From Sequoia sempervirens (taxonomy: Eukaryota > Streptophyta > Pinopsida > Cupressales > Cupressaceae): a DNA stretch of 64,000 nt. The stretch is from NCBI GenBank assembly GCA_007258455.2, contig VDFB02296725.1:1-64000 (forward strand). Direction: 5' to 3'. How positions within the stretch are numbered: the first letter of the stretch is position 1; each line of letters starts with the position of its first letter. Positions 47,055 to 57,900 of this stretch are shown here, in pieces. A program made the translations under genes and the position numbers. The notes below the pieces were generated by a model. The model did no database searches, had not been told where the DNA came from, and saw only the letters and a list, made by a program, of their open reading frames with translations.

Positions 47055-48859
47055 AAGTCTTGGCAGAATTGTTGTAATTCTGTAGACTCTTCATATAATA
47101 AATACCTGATTGGACACCCCTTTGAAAGGATAAAGCTTGGCCTCTTACTGCTGTCTTCATGTTTATAAATTGTTGGCACTCCATATTGCTGATTAGACTG
47201 CTCCACTACATGCAGTGTAAGATTTTCATTTTTCCTTCTTGCTGCCTCAATTTCAATCTGAACTGAAAGAGCTGGTTCACATAAAAGAAATGAAGGAATG
47301 TGTGGCTCTTTGACCTGAACAGGCTGATTGCATACTGCTGGCTCATATGGCATCAAACTATCATCAATATTAGAACAAAAGACCTCAATTATGCCTGAAA
47401 ACATATTATCATCTAATTCATGATCCTGAATTGGATTCAGATGAGTCTCATCACTCTGTTGCTCAAAGGTAGACATTGATGTTAGTAAACATGTGTTGTC
47501 TTCATTTTCACTAATAAATTTGGGTAATTGCTCAAATAAATTAGCTAAACCCTGAGATTCAACCTCTATTTCCTTTTTTAAAACATGTTCAACTTGATGT
47601 TGATTTTAACCTAAGTGCAAAACAAAGGACTCAAGATCATTCCAAAATATGGCTTCCTCACAATCATCATTTGCATTACCTTCTGGAATTAGATGAGTAG
47701 CTTCCAACTTGTCACATTTGTTGACCTCAACCAGCAACTCATCACATTATTTCACATCTTCCTGCTCAATAAAGGAAGGTAATTCATCAGATAAGAGAAT
47801 GAAAACATCGCCTTTCATATCTTTTTCAAGCTCCTCAACCTGTTGTCCTAATTGATCATGTTCGTTCACCTCCTTCTACAAGTCTGCTTTGCAAATGGTA
47901 TCAAGACATGCATGCGTATGTTGGCTCCCTTGAATAAGAACAAGTGACTGTTCATGAAGATTCATAGCTTGATTTGGTACATGTACTTGACTTTGCAATA
48001 GAAGAGGATCTCTGAAACTTGGAATGGAAGCCTCTTGAACTAGATTTGGCATTTTGAAGTCAAGATGTTTGGTCCAAGAAGGCTGCCATGGTTGTTCAGT
48101 AATTTTATTACTTGGTTCAGGCTCTTGATATGATTGAAAATGAGGGTTCATGGGTTCTTGTAGGGACTGAGCTATTGAAGTAGAGGGAACTTGAGGAATC
48201 TCTTGAATTTCTTGAAGGAAAATAGGCTCTTCATATGGCTGATCTTGAGGATTAACAAATTTAGGTTGTACTAGCATAGGCTCTTGTATTGGTAAAACAT
48301 CTCTAAAACTTGGAACCTTAATTTTAAAAGGGTTAAGAGAATCACTTTGCTCCTTATGTGGAATATAAGGAGCTACTTGGACCTCATGCCTCTGTGTTTG
48401 AGCAAGCAAAAGCTTCATTTGCTCCTCTTTTGCTGCTAGCTCCCTTTTGAGCTTTTCTTCAAACTATTTCCTCTGCGTCAGTAATTCTTTCTCATGAAGG
48501 TAGGCCTGATAGGCCATCTCTTCTTTTTGTTGATCGTACTCCTGCTGCCTCCTAAACTCTTCCATTTGCTTTGTGATCTTTGACAGTATGTCCTTCATGT
48601 TATTCATGTTATTCTTCATATAATCAACCTCTTGGAGCTGATTTTGGATATTCGAATCTGGATCTGAAGGCTGAGCAAGGGTGGGTGGGAGGTAAGCATG
48701 TTGAAAATGTTGATAGGCTACTGTTGCACGACTATGTGGGATGAAACCAACAACATGATTGGCCTGATATGGCTAATAGAGTGATTGGTTGACAGGATTT
48801 TCATGAAACAGAAGTGGGTATACATGCTGACCATGAAAATCTATCATCTCTATACTCAT
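47051..48859 (-). pseudogene. E gag-like ORF, Pro/Gln-rich with coiled coil, copy A
   Basis: One minus-strand frame of about 600 codons, starting MSIEMIDFHGQHVY near 48859. In order: a Pro/His-rich N-terminus; a strong coiled coil (DYMKNNMNNMKDILSKITKQ, then EEFRRQQEYDQQKEEMAYQA, about 48480-48640); a Pro/Gln/Glu region reiterating QEP (QEPMLVQPKFVNPQDQPYEE, 48130-48330); and an acidic C-terminal part (47051-47470). In-frame stops lie at 48773 (TAG), 48464 (TAG), 47876 (TAG), 47747 (TAA) and 47606 (TAA). I do not recognise the family. Its place just after the primer site and before the polypurine tract is that of gag in gag-only (TR-GAG-like) elements, but no capsid or zinc-finger motif is visible. 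Confidence 0.6.
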
Positions 48860-49045
48860 ATAAATGCTGGAAATCAGAGTATTAAGCTTGAATTTGAAAC
48901 ATACCAGCACTGAACTTGTTGAAACCAGTAGATTTTCTCAGAGTCGCCAGGTATAAATTATACCTCTGAAAGGTAAAATACGTTGCTGTATATACCAGGA
49001 CAACAACTTGTATCTTTGAATTTCTTCTCTGAAGTGATCTTCAGA

Positions 49046-49063
49046 TTCGTACCTGGCGTGCCA
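49046..49063 (-). other. candidate primer binding site of E, copy A
   Basis: The minus strand reads TGGCACGCCAGGTACGAA, eight bases from the TGTCAATCAG LTR edge. TGG start and position suit a primer site; the tRNA is not assigned, and the copy B sequence differs at several positions. Confidence 0.45.
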
Positions 49064-49071
49064 AAAACTAT

Positions 49072-49516
49072 TGTCAATCAGATTGCACCCATTATGCATG
49101 AATGATTAAATTCAACAATCTGTTGAAACATGGGAACTATCTTCAGGCTGTGGGTATTCCTGTGGCAAAGATAAACCTCTAGGTTCTAGGCTGGTTCCTA
49201 TATGATGATCAATTTAGGTACTTGAACAATTTGTTGAGAAAAAGGGTAAGAAGGACTGAATTGAATGCATGAACTAAAACTAAAACTTTGGTGATGCACT
49301 TAATTGATATTTATGAGCAGATTGATTCACAACTGGTTATTACAGAATCTATTTTCACAACTCAAATTGGGCAATCCAATTACATAAGTGTTTCATCAGA
49401 AGTCCTGACAATCCATTCTTAATGAAGGAAAAATGATATTTTCACAACCTAAAGGAGAGGATAAATTTATAGCACAACTTATGATCTATAATTAAAATTT
49501 CTTTTTCGTGTACATG
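49072..49516 (-). repeat. element E, 5' LTR of copy A, truncated
   Basis: 445 bp matching 61673-62117, including the LTR2-specific bases. It breaks off after GTGTACATG, where copy B continues with LTR sequence and copy A turns into unrelated DNA starting GGTAAATGCACGAAG. Confidence 0.85.
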
Positions 49517-49939
49517 GGTAAATGCACGAAGTTGAGTCCACGAAACGTGGAAGTTTTTTGCCTTAGCCAAAAAAATGAAATCGGCATCAGAGAAACGGGA
49601 TCCCGATTTAATAAACGGGATCTCGATTTTTAAAAAGCGGGATCCCGTTACGGTTCAGGATCCCGAGCCTAAGACCAAACGGGATCCCGCTTTTTAAAAA
49701 TCGGGATCCCGTTTCCCGTCGGACTCCGAACCAATGAGGGCGGAACGGGATCCCGATTTTTTTGGCTGGCACGGGATGCAATTTGTAAAATCACAGGATC
49801 GCGTTTATCTGAAGCGAGGGATCGAGGATTGCTCATCGGGATCGTTTTATCGCATTATTTATTTTTAAAATAGCAGTTTTCATTTCTGCGGACGGGCCCC
49901 CGAGTTGCCTGGCGACAGCGACATCAACACCAGCTACAG
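49517..49939 (+). promoter_or_regulatory. GC-rich palindromic region, possible transposon end or promoter and first exon
   Basis: An abrupt rise in GC and CpG. It holds about seven near-copies of CGGGATCCCG (49595 onward) and a 38-bp inverted repeat. From about 49880 a CpG-rich stretch (GACGGGCCCCCGAGTTGCC) ends in CTACAG followed by GTACGCC at 49940, a plausible 5' splice site. A Pro-rich ORF begins shortly after a plausible 3' splice site at 52947. No transcript evidence is available. Confidence 0.4.
49613..49714. repeat. 38-bp inverted repeat built from GGGATCCC palindromes
   Basis: Arms 49613-49650 and 49677-49714 are reverse complements at 36 of 38 positions, separated by 26 bp that contain another GGATCC palindrome. 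Each arm itself contains two CGGGATC(C/T)CG palindromes separated by A/T. Confidence 0.9.
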
Positions 49940-50209
49940 GTACGCCACTTCTTCACTTTTTTTAATTTGAATTGAAATTTTAAAAGAAATACGTTAATTT
50001 ACATGCTTTTTTTTCAATTTATGTCATATTTTAATCATTTTTTTAATTGTTATATTATAATTCAATAGTTGTCAAATTAGATGAAAATTTGCAATAAAAT
50101 TTAAACGTTTTTTTATAAAATTGAGAAAAAAAAACATTGAATTGTGTGTTAGAAACAAATTTTAACTTTTAAATCTTAAATTGATCGATTAAACCCAAAA
50201 AAAATTGAT

Positions 50210-50465
50210 TTTAAAAACCCTAATTCAAACAAAACAAAAAAATTTGCATTTCAAAACCCTAGAGATCGAAATGATATAAAACATCGCATTTACAAATCCA
50301 AATCGAACTTTTTGAAACCATAAATTCAAATCAAATGAAAAAAATTGAATTTGAAAACCCTAGTTCGAATTGAAACGAAAAAAATTCATTAAAAACCCTA
50401 ATTGTTTAAAACTGAAACCCTAAATTGAATTGGAACAAAAAAAATTGTTAAAACCCTAAGTTTGT
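50210..50465 (+). promoter_or_regulatory. cluster of AAACCCTA (telo-box) motifs
   Basis: AAACCCTA occurs at about 50215, 50255, 50356, 50393, 50413 and 50451, in a degenerate reiteration with AATTGAAACAAAAAAAATT-like spacers. Telo-boxes are known plant regulatory motifs in promoters and first introns. Here they lie just downstream of the GC-rich region. Confidence 0.55.
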
Positions 50466-50467
50466 TA

Positions 50468-50893
50468 TAACTTGATAAGTCTCGCAACCTTGAATAAATT
50501 TTCTTATTTTATTTATATTTTTGACCAAAAATGGTTGTCACTCACTAATAATAGACTTATCTACTCTCAAATGACATGCTAATATATAATTACGCTTCTC
50601 CTTGATCAATTCTCCCTCATTGAGCTTCTAAGAATTCATAAATAACTACCTGTAAAAATAACATCTAATTTTGAATAAAATAATCAAGTCACTTCTATCT
50701 ATATTTACTAGTTCATTAAATTCTTTCCATGCCTCCATATATTTAGGCCTAGCTTCATACAAATGTTTCAACTCTTCAAATCCAACTACCTCTATTATCA
50801 TCTCTATTAACAAATTTTGTCTCCTACTTATTACATCAACTACCTTATTTGAATTTCCACTTCTATGCTATAGTGCAAAAGTATAACAACACT
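50468..50893 (-). pseudogene. buried Ty3/gypsy RNase H end and integrase zinc-binding fragment
   Basis: Minus-strand translation, with stops, gives HRSGNSNKVVDVISRRQNLL (family pattern HxSGxxNKVADALSRR), then EVVGFEELKHLYEARPKYME, a NIDRS stretch, KLNEGELIKEKRNYILACHL, RVDKSIIS and IRKFIQGCETYQV. This is the RNase H-integrase linker and HHCC zinc-binding end of a chromovirus-like gypsy element. The last Cys of CxxC is Tyr, and three or more stops are present. The fragment is isolated, with no LTRs found. Confidence 0.75.
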
Positions 50894-52380
50894 TATCATG
50901 CATTTGCTATGTACTATTGTTATGGTGATGTTCTATTTTTAACAATATGTTGATTGTGTTTTATTGAGTTTTGTCCATGGTAATTTTCTAGGTAGTATAA
51001 AAATTAAAAAAGTGCACTCATTTCATTTGGTATGTAACCCTCTAGATGGGTTGAGTGGATGAATAAGGGGAAGAGTAATCAAATTCTCATTCAATAGGGT
51101 TTGAAGCACATAAGCTAGAGTTCCACTCAATTTTGTAAATCTCCTAGTTGTTTGATGCTTAAAAGAAACAACATTAGAAGTAGTATGAATATGATTAGTG
51201 TTATTTTAGATTCTTTCTTATGATTACCCTTTTTAACTTGGAAGGGTAAGAAGGTATAGAATTTATATGTGAGGACACACATTTCAAACCATTAGAAATA
51301 AGTAATTTGTTTTTTTCATCTTTGACATGAGCACAAAAATTCATGAAAGAAGCATAATTGTAAAAAAAATCACTATCACATATATAGTGGATAGTAAACC
51401 CTTATAAAAAAATCCCTTGCAATTTGTAATTAGGAAGTTGATGTTTCATTTTAGCACAAAGTAATTTAAATCAAACATAGATAATCATCAATATGCTCAT
51501 TAGATCCTTGGGAACACTCTAATAAATTTGAAACAATAGGTTTGAAGTCCATAATCTTGTGGAAATGGCCAAGCAATGTTGTAGCTCTAATTGATCAAAA
51601 TAATGAATGGAGCCAAGAGGCAATGAGTAGAACCACTGAATAACATAGACACAGAGTGAGAAAATAAATTAGCCAAGGATAACTTCTACACTAGTGCATC
51701 TAGAGTAGAGGTGGGGATGGTGATAGTAGTAGTAGCATGGGTGACAATGGAATGACCATAAAGGCAATGAGAAATAAGAGGCAATGATACAACATAGACA
51801 AATTATAAACAACACTTTAAGGTGAGGAAGGTCAAACATTAACACAATTAGAGGAGGGGATAACACTAGGAGTAGAGCACTAGTAGGCACACAAGAAGGA
51901 ATGGAACTAGTGGGATTAGAGATAAGTGGTTCACTTGTAGACGAAGAGGTGGAAATGGTACTAGAGGAACATAAGAGATGGGGTCACACTAGAAGTGACA
52001 ACAAGAGATGTAGGCATTATGAGAGGATCTACCTCAAGATGAGAGGATGAAGGGAAAATGAAAGAGCAAGATTGAGTGGGTTGCAATGAGAAGATGCACC
52101 TTGCAAAAAAGAAGAGGTGATCATAGTACCAATGTCATGAAGAATCTATGTATGTAAAGAGCTTTGAGCAACCAATTATAAACAAATGTAGATAATTATG
52201 TTGAAGAAGTGACATTAACAAGCTCTCCAACAAGTAATTTTTTACTAAAAAAAAGATTTTACTTATCCACATGTATATCATGATTATAATTAGATAACTC
52301 ATTATAGTTAACCTTAATGAACCTTAATAAAAATCTCTTTATTGACAAAAATAATAAATGATTTAAAAATTTCATTACCT
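50894..52380. other. AT-rich spacer, nothing recognised
   Basis: Short ORFs only. A purine-rich stretch at 51700-52120 (GGTGGGGATGGTGATAGTAG and similar) is the sole compositional change. Confidence 0.45.
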
Positions 52381-52640
52381 TATGCCATGTAATTGTTTCC
52401 TAGGATCTTGCAGCATGTAGATCCCCTTAAGCTATCCTATTACCTTAAACCCTAAAGTCTAAAGTCTAAACCCTAAACCCTAAACCCTAAAGCCATCATT
52501 TTTTCTTTAAAGGCTCTTAATGAAATTTGGTTTCCTTCGGCAACTTCACCAAATTTTATTCATTTGAGCCATGCCATTTTCTCCTAGGACCTCACTAGAC
52601 GTAAATCCCCTTAAGCCATCCTGTCACCCTAAATCGTAAT
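52381..52640. repeat. two-unit degenerate tandem duplication
   Basis: TTATGCCATGTAATTGTTTC...CTAGGATCTTGCAG...GATCCCCTTAAGCTATCC (52381-52438) is echoed by GCCATGCCATTTTCTC...CTAGGACCTCACTAG...ATCCCCTTAAGCCATCC (52570-52622). Confidence 0.7.
52447..52492 (+). repeat. interstitial telomere-like tract
   Basis: About six units of CCCTAAA, two of them mutated to GTCTAAA. CCCTAAA is the complement of the plant telomere unit TTTAGGG. It sits inside the tandem duplication above. Confidence 0.85.
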
Positions 52641-52971
52641 TCAATTTTCTTAAGGGGTTGACAATATGACATTTCTTAAGGGGATTAAAGAAGTTCTTAA
52701 AATTTGGTGATCAAAGTTGCCCAAGGCCCAACCAAATTTAACAATAATAAGATCCTGCAAGATTATACAATATCAATTTAGTTAATTGTATTTTCATTCA
52801 AATAACATGTGCCTTAGACATATAAATGAGGCTTACATATAATTTTATCATTTGTATTCAATTATTTAAGGCCATTTATATTGAATGGTTTAACTTGGTA
52901 TTTCCTAAACATGTATCTTACATCTTGAAATTACAAATCTAATGCAGGTTCACTCATATCTTGAAGATCTC

Positions 52972-53318
52972 ATGGATCCATTCAATAATATTCGCAATCC
53001 ACCTCCATGCCATCCATCTCCAACACCTTCACCTCCACCTCCGCCCACTCCACCTCGTAACCCCCCACCTCCACCACCTGAAATCAATGAGCATGCTCGT
53101 TTGCAAGCACAAATCAATGCTTCTGCTAGAACCATCCAAGATCAAATCAACATTATTCAAAATGAAGAATGTGTCGCACCTCTGTGAGGATGTTTGCATC
53201 TAGGATGCAAACCCTTGTTGATGTTGTCAGGGCTATGGATGGGATAATAGATGAGCATCGACAATGGCTAGAGGAGAGGAGAACTCCTAATTTTGAAAAG
53301 GAAAACACAAAGAAATGA
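52972..53318 (+). pseudogene. Pro-rich/coiled-coil protein, paralog 1, frameshifted
   Basis: Starts MDPFNNIRNPPPCHPSPTPS, 25 bases after a TGCAG that could be a 3' splice site. A Pro tract (PPPPPTPPRNPPPPPP) is followed by a helical segment (EINEHARLQAQINASARTIQ) and stops at 53185. Compared with paralog 2, one base is missing near 53180; in the next frame the homology continues (MFASRMQTLVDVVRAMDGII, DEHRQWLEERR) to a stop at 53316. No known family is recognised. The layout (Pro tract, then about 70 residues of heptad-like helix) suggests a self-associating protein; that is inference. Confidence 0.5.
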
Positions 53319-53378
53319 ATATCTATGGTAGAGAGCCATAATAGTTTATAAATTAAAACAATGATCTTAAATAGTTAT

Positions 53379-53525
53379 GAATTTATAAATTTGGTGAACG
53401 ATGGATATTTTTTGTGATGAATTTATAAATTTGGTTCCAAATGGATATTTTTAGTGACATGAATTTATGATTTTGGTTGTATATGGATATTTTTAGTGAC
53501 ATGGATTTGTGAAGTTGGTGGAATT
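53379..53525. repeat. tandem repeat, about 41 bp, 3.5 units
   Basis: Units open ATGAATTTATAAATTTGGT, ATGAATTTATAAATTTGGT, ATGAATTTATGATTTTGGT and ATGGATTTGTGAAGTTGGT, each followed by ATGGATATTTTTAGTGA or a close variant in the first three. Confidence 0.8.
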
Positions 53526-54012
53526 TATGAACTTATAATGAATAGTATATAATAGTATATATTTAATGACTATCTATTAGATCATGATTTCTCCTGCTGA
53601 AAAATTGTGTGTGTGTTAAAGACATAAAATGAGATTTTGTGAATGTTTCAAGTTTATTGTTTAGTATGTATGTGCATGTATTAAAAATTTGCATAATAGT
53701 TCTTAAATTTTGAAATTTGTATATGTATGTATGTATAGTTTAGTTTAATGATTTGTACGCATGCAAATTATGTATCATATTTTTTATTTTAAATGTACAT
53801 GTACATACATTTAATTTTTAATTTTGTATGGACATGCTCTTGAGTTGAACAATCAATGTATATATATGTGCATTTCAATTAAATATATGAGCTTAATATA
53901 TATACATTGCTCATCCTATTTCAATTAAATATATGATCTTAATTTTTGTATGCGCATGGGTCCTATTTTGTATGATTTTAAATGCAGGTGCACATTATAT
54001 CAAGCATATATC

Positions 54013-54418
54013 ATGGATGATTTTAACATTGATGATATCATCAATCCACCACCTGAGCCACAGCCAGATCCGCCTCCCTCCCCCCCTCGACCTCCCTCCC
54101 CACCTCCACCTCCACCTCCACCTCCACCTCCACCTTATATGCCACCTCCAGCACCTATGGCATCTGATGAGGCTCGCTTGAGAGCACGTATAAATGATCA
54201 AGTTGCATCCTTACAGACACAAATCAATGCTATGCAGATTCAAGCATTGATTGCTCCACATGTGAGACGTTTTGCATCTGTAATGCAAAATGTTGTTGAT
54301 TCCATCAGGATGATTGATTCTGATCTTGATAGGCATCGATGAGACAGAGAACAAATGAGACAATTGTATTCTGATGGTCTCTCTTACAAACAAATATTAG
54401 ACCTTAAAATGACGAAAG
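54013..54418 (+). CDS. Pro-rich/coiled-coil protein, paralog 2, runs into the assembly gap
   Basis: Starts MDDFNIDDIINPPPEPQPDP after AATGCAGGTGCAC, the same upstream context as paralog 1. A longer Pro tract (54060-54150) leads to DEARLRARINDQVASLQTQI, NAMQIQALIAPHVRRFASVM and QNVVDSIRMIDSDLD, which align with paralog 1. A TGA at 54340 closes the 110-codon ORF. Paralog 1 has CAA at the matching place, and the same frame stays open afterwards (DREQMRQLYSDGLSYKQILD) up to the N gap. So TGA may be a nonsense mutation in a longer protein or the true end. The family is not recognised. The short GLSYKQI stretch is helix-turn-helix-like at most. Confidence 0.5.
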
Positions 54419-54518
54419 NNNNNNNNNNNNNNNNNNNNNNNNNNNNNNNNNNNNNNNNNNNNNNNNNNNNNNNNNNNNNNNNNNNNNNNNNNNNNNNNNN
54501 NNNNNNNNNNNNNNNNNN
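54419..54518. other. assembly gap of exactly 100 N
   Basis: A run of 100 N, the usual placeholder for a gap of unknown size. Sequence resumes inside a copy of 41940 onward. Confidence 0.99.
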
Positions 54519-54599
54519 TCTTAGGATTGGCATGTCCTAGCCAAATTCCAAAGCAAGCCCGCAGCTAATCCCTAGAAATAAATTTTGTGTCAAAAATAT

Positions 54600-54723
54600 C
54601 GGATATCTGTTTCAAATCAGATATCCGTTTTGAATCGGATATCTGTTTCAAATTAGATATCCGTTTTGAATCAGATATCCGTTTCAAATCAGATATCCGT
54701 TTTGAATCAAATATCCGATTTGG
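54600..54723. repeat. 18-bp minisatellite, copy B, about 6.9 units
   Basis: Same units as 42021-42126 plus one additional unit. On the plus strand an open frame reads it as a six-residue reiteration (SDIRFE type), which I take as incidental. Confidence 0.92.
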
Positions 54724-54993
54724 TTTATATATGATTTTAAAAAATGTTATACACTTTATAATATATGATTTAGAAAATTTAATAAATATTTTATAGTTTA
54801 TTTTAATATATTTAGTTCAGAATATACAATATAGTTTATAATTTAATATATAATATACAATTTGTGACAGTCTCTTACAAAATTATATAATATATAATAT
54901 ATTATATTATTATGTATAATATTTAAATATTATTTCTATATTTTAGTTTTAATGTATATATATATATATTACTAATATATAAAATATTATTGT

Positions 54994-57900
54994 TGTCAAT
55001 CAGATTGCACCCGTTATGCATGAATGATTAAATTCAGCAATCTGTTGAAACATGGGAACTATCTTCAAGCTGTGGGTATTCCTATGGCAAAGATAGACCT
55101 CCAGGTTCTAGGCTGGTTCCTATATGATGATCAATTTAGGTACTTGAACGATTTGTTGAGAAAAAGGGTAAGAAGGACTGAATTGAATGCATGAACTAAA
55201 ACTAAAACTTTGGTGATGCACCTAATTGATATTTATGAGCAGATTGATTCAGAACTGATTATTATAGAATCTATTTTCACAACTCAAATTGGGAAATCTA
55301 ATTACATAAGTGTTTCATCAGAAGGCCTGACAATCCATTCTTAATGAAGGAAAAATGATATTTTCACAACCTAAAGGAGAGGATAAATTTATAGCACAAC
55401 TTATGATCTGTAATTAAAATTTCTTTTTCATGTACATGTATTCATGAACATGATAGGAATTTAAAGGCTTTGAAATCAAACACATTAAATTCACATCTTA
55501 AACATTCAATAAATACAAAACTCCTAAATCTGAGAAGGCTAATACTGAATAGCCATAACGAAAAGAAGGAACTCTACAAAAATGATAATCTGTAAAGCTT
55601 TAAAAAATGTATTAAATCTAAAATGCTGAGTTACAAGATAGTCTTCCTTGCTAAAGGCAAAGGCAGAAAACAAAAACTAATTCAAAACGATAAATTTTTT
55701 CAATATATACAATGAGAATGCACTTCAAAGTGCATGAACAAGCAACTGAAAGTCAATTTCAGTGAGAAAGTGAAAACTACAAGGTGAAATCCGAGTAGAA
55801 GCAAAAATCCCTGAAAATAAGGTTCAAACTCAGGCAAAAATGAGTGAACTCAATCTTGAACTGGCAGTCATAAGCATGCAACTGATCTGTAACTCAAACT
55901 GAAATGGAAATCTCTGAATGTGAGCCAAAACATGCAAAAATCCTCCTTGCTTTAATCAATTCGCCCATGATAACTGGAACTCCACACTTGCACGATCAAT
56001 CTTCAGTCGATGATCTTTAATTCTTCAGTTACATCCTCATTATTTGCATGATTTTACTCAAGGAAGATAAATAATTAAATATTTAAAATAATCAAATGTA
56101 TAATTATTTTAATAGTTAATGTGGAAGTGATCTCCTTATTTTCATTTTAAATATTAATGCAATGATACATTAATATTTAATTACATATAATAGTTTGAAT
56201 AAAATCATGCAAACATGCATGAGTTCATTGTCATTTCTAAAGAAATAATGACTTAAATTATTCTTTAAGTCAACTATCAGCATACACGAGATTCCTAAGC
56301 ATGTTCAAGTTTTATTGACTTAATAGTCAATACTACATCAATGATTCAAAATGAAAAAACAATAAACAATGATTAGGGCTTTTGCTCAAAACATTCGAAC
56401 CCTAAATCTCTTGAATCATTTTGCATTCTGTATTGAAGGAAAGCCTGAAAGAGAGGCGCTGCCATGAGCTGGTATTGAAGGTCAAATTGCACATTTCCTG
56501 GATGTTTTCTGAGATTATTTTTTGATGATTTCCATAGAGAAACACGTGAAAAGCTTTTCCTGATGCAAATCTGACATTCCTGTTCCATCTGGAGCATTTT
56601 TTAAACCTATATAGCCACGGTTTATCATCATATCTCCTGATATATTTCCATTCCTTTTTCCTCTGGTAATGATTTCTTGTTTTGTGGCCACGATGGACGC
56701 CTTTTGAGAGCACTTGTTTGTGGGATTTGAGGGAATTTTATTAGCAAATTTTGGTAAATTTTTGTCATTCAAGGATTGCATTTCTTCTTTATTTTTCCTG
56801 TATGGTACGACCTTTCCCATTGCTTCTTTATTTTCCTTGTATGTGCCTGCCTTTCAATTCTTTTGTATTATGCATTCTGGGTTTCTTACGGGTGTAGGGT
56901 TTCTTTACTCTATAGGCCATGGCTACTATATATCATGTTGCATATATCTTGGCATTGCTTTGATAAATGGCATAAGAATTTGCATTGTAGAATCTGTATT
57001 TTCCTGGTGATAACTTAACCATGGCCTCTTTGAAACTTTCTCTTTTCGTTCTGTCTTTTATGAGCTACCATTGCAGACATGGCTGTGGCTATCTTTCTAA
57101 TGCTTTGGGTAATCTTGAAAACCTGTATAAGATATAATATTGAAGTCCCTGGCATTTTAAGATTACTCTTCATCATCTTTATGACAAGTCTTCCCTAAAA
57201 ACCATAGTTCTTTGCATTATGTACTTCATTCACTATAAAGTACATGTTTGATACTTCAACAATTGTATTACCTGGCAACTCAGTGAGTGCTGAAACACCT
57301 TTTCATTGTTAATGTTACTCTATCTGTTATGGCATTTTTCTATAGGTGAACATTTTTTCATTATGCACTTGATACAATACAGTCCTTCAACATATATTGC
57401 AGTTATATCATCATTTGGCTGATGATTTAAATGATATTGGTTACTTGTATGACATCTCATGATCAAGATGTCACTTATGTCTACTTGCTGTCCTACTAGT
57501 AAAATTATATCAGTCAATTTGAAAAGTTCTTGTAGCAGCTCAATGCTTGATATTCTATTAATTCCTCCATGGGTTGCTTTTTCTGATTTGATGATTCTGT
57601 TTGTTGAGTGTCATTGGTTAGAGTGACTGCCCTCCATTGATTAACTGTGTCTAATTAATCATGAATACTCCCTGATACTCTACTGAAGTATGCATTCGTG
57701 GCTTATTTATTACCTCTATGAACATGTGATCTGGACTGTCATACTGTCATCTTTATGCAAGGAAGATTCAAATGTGATTCTTTTGACTGTGGTCATGAGA
57801 CTCCATATGTTGATTATTACTATATTCTATTTTGATCATATTTCATTGCTAAATGTAGTGCTCATGGGACTGCCACTTGTGAAAACATAACTCCAGCTTA

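Larger units (their letters stand above)
41940..49516. repeat. duplicated block, copy A (7.6 kb)
   Basis: Matches 54519-62117 almost base for base, including 450 bp of flank outside the LTR element, at an offset of 12,579 rising to 12,601. The offset change is explained by an extra 18-bp minisatellite unit and 4 bp of TA repeat in copy B. Homology stops at 49516. Confidence 0.95.

Noticed and set aside
52950..54201. Gly-rich and Trp/Arg-rich minus-strand ORFs opposite the Pro-rich genes
   Set aside because: They are complements of the Pro codon tracts; the plus frames align as paralogs and the minus frames do not.
54587..54796. Plus-strand ORF with a six-residue reiteration
   Set aside because: It is only the in-frame reading of the 18-bp minisatellite. 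The same array in copy A does not give an equivalent ORF.
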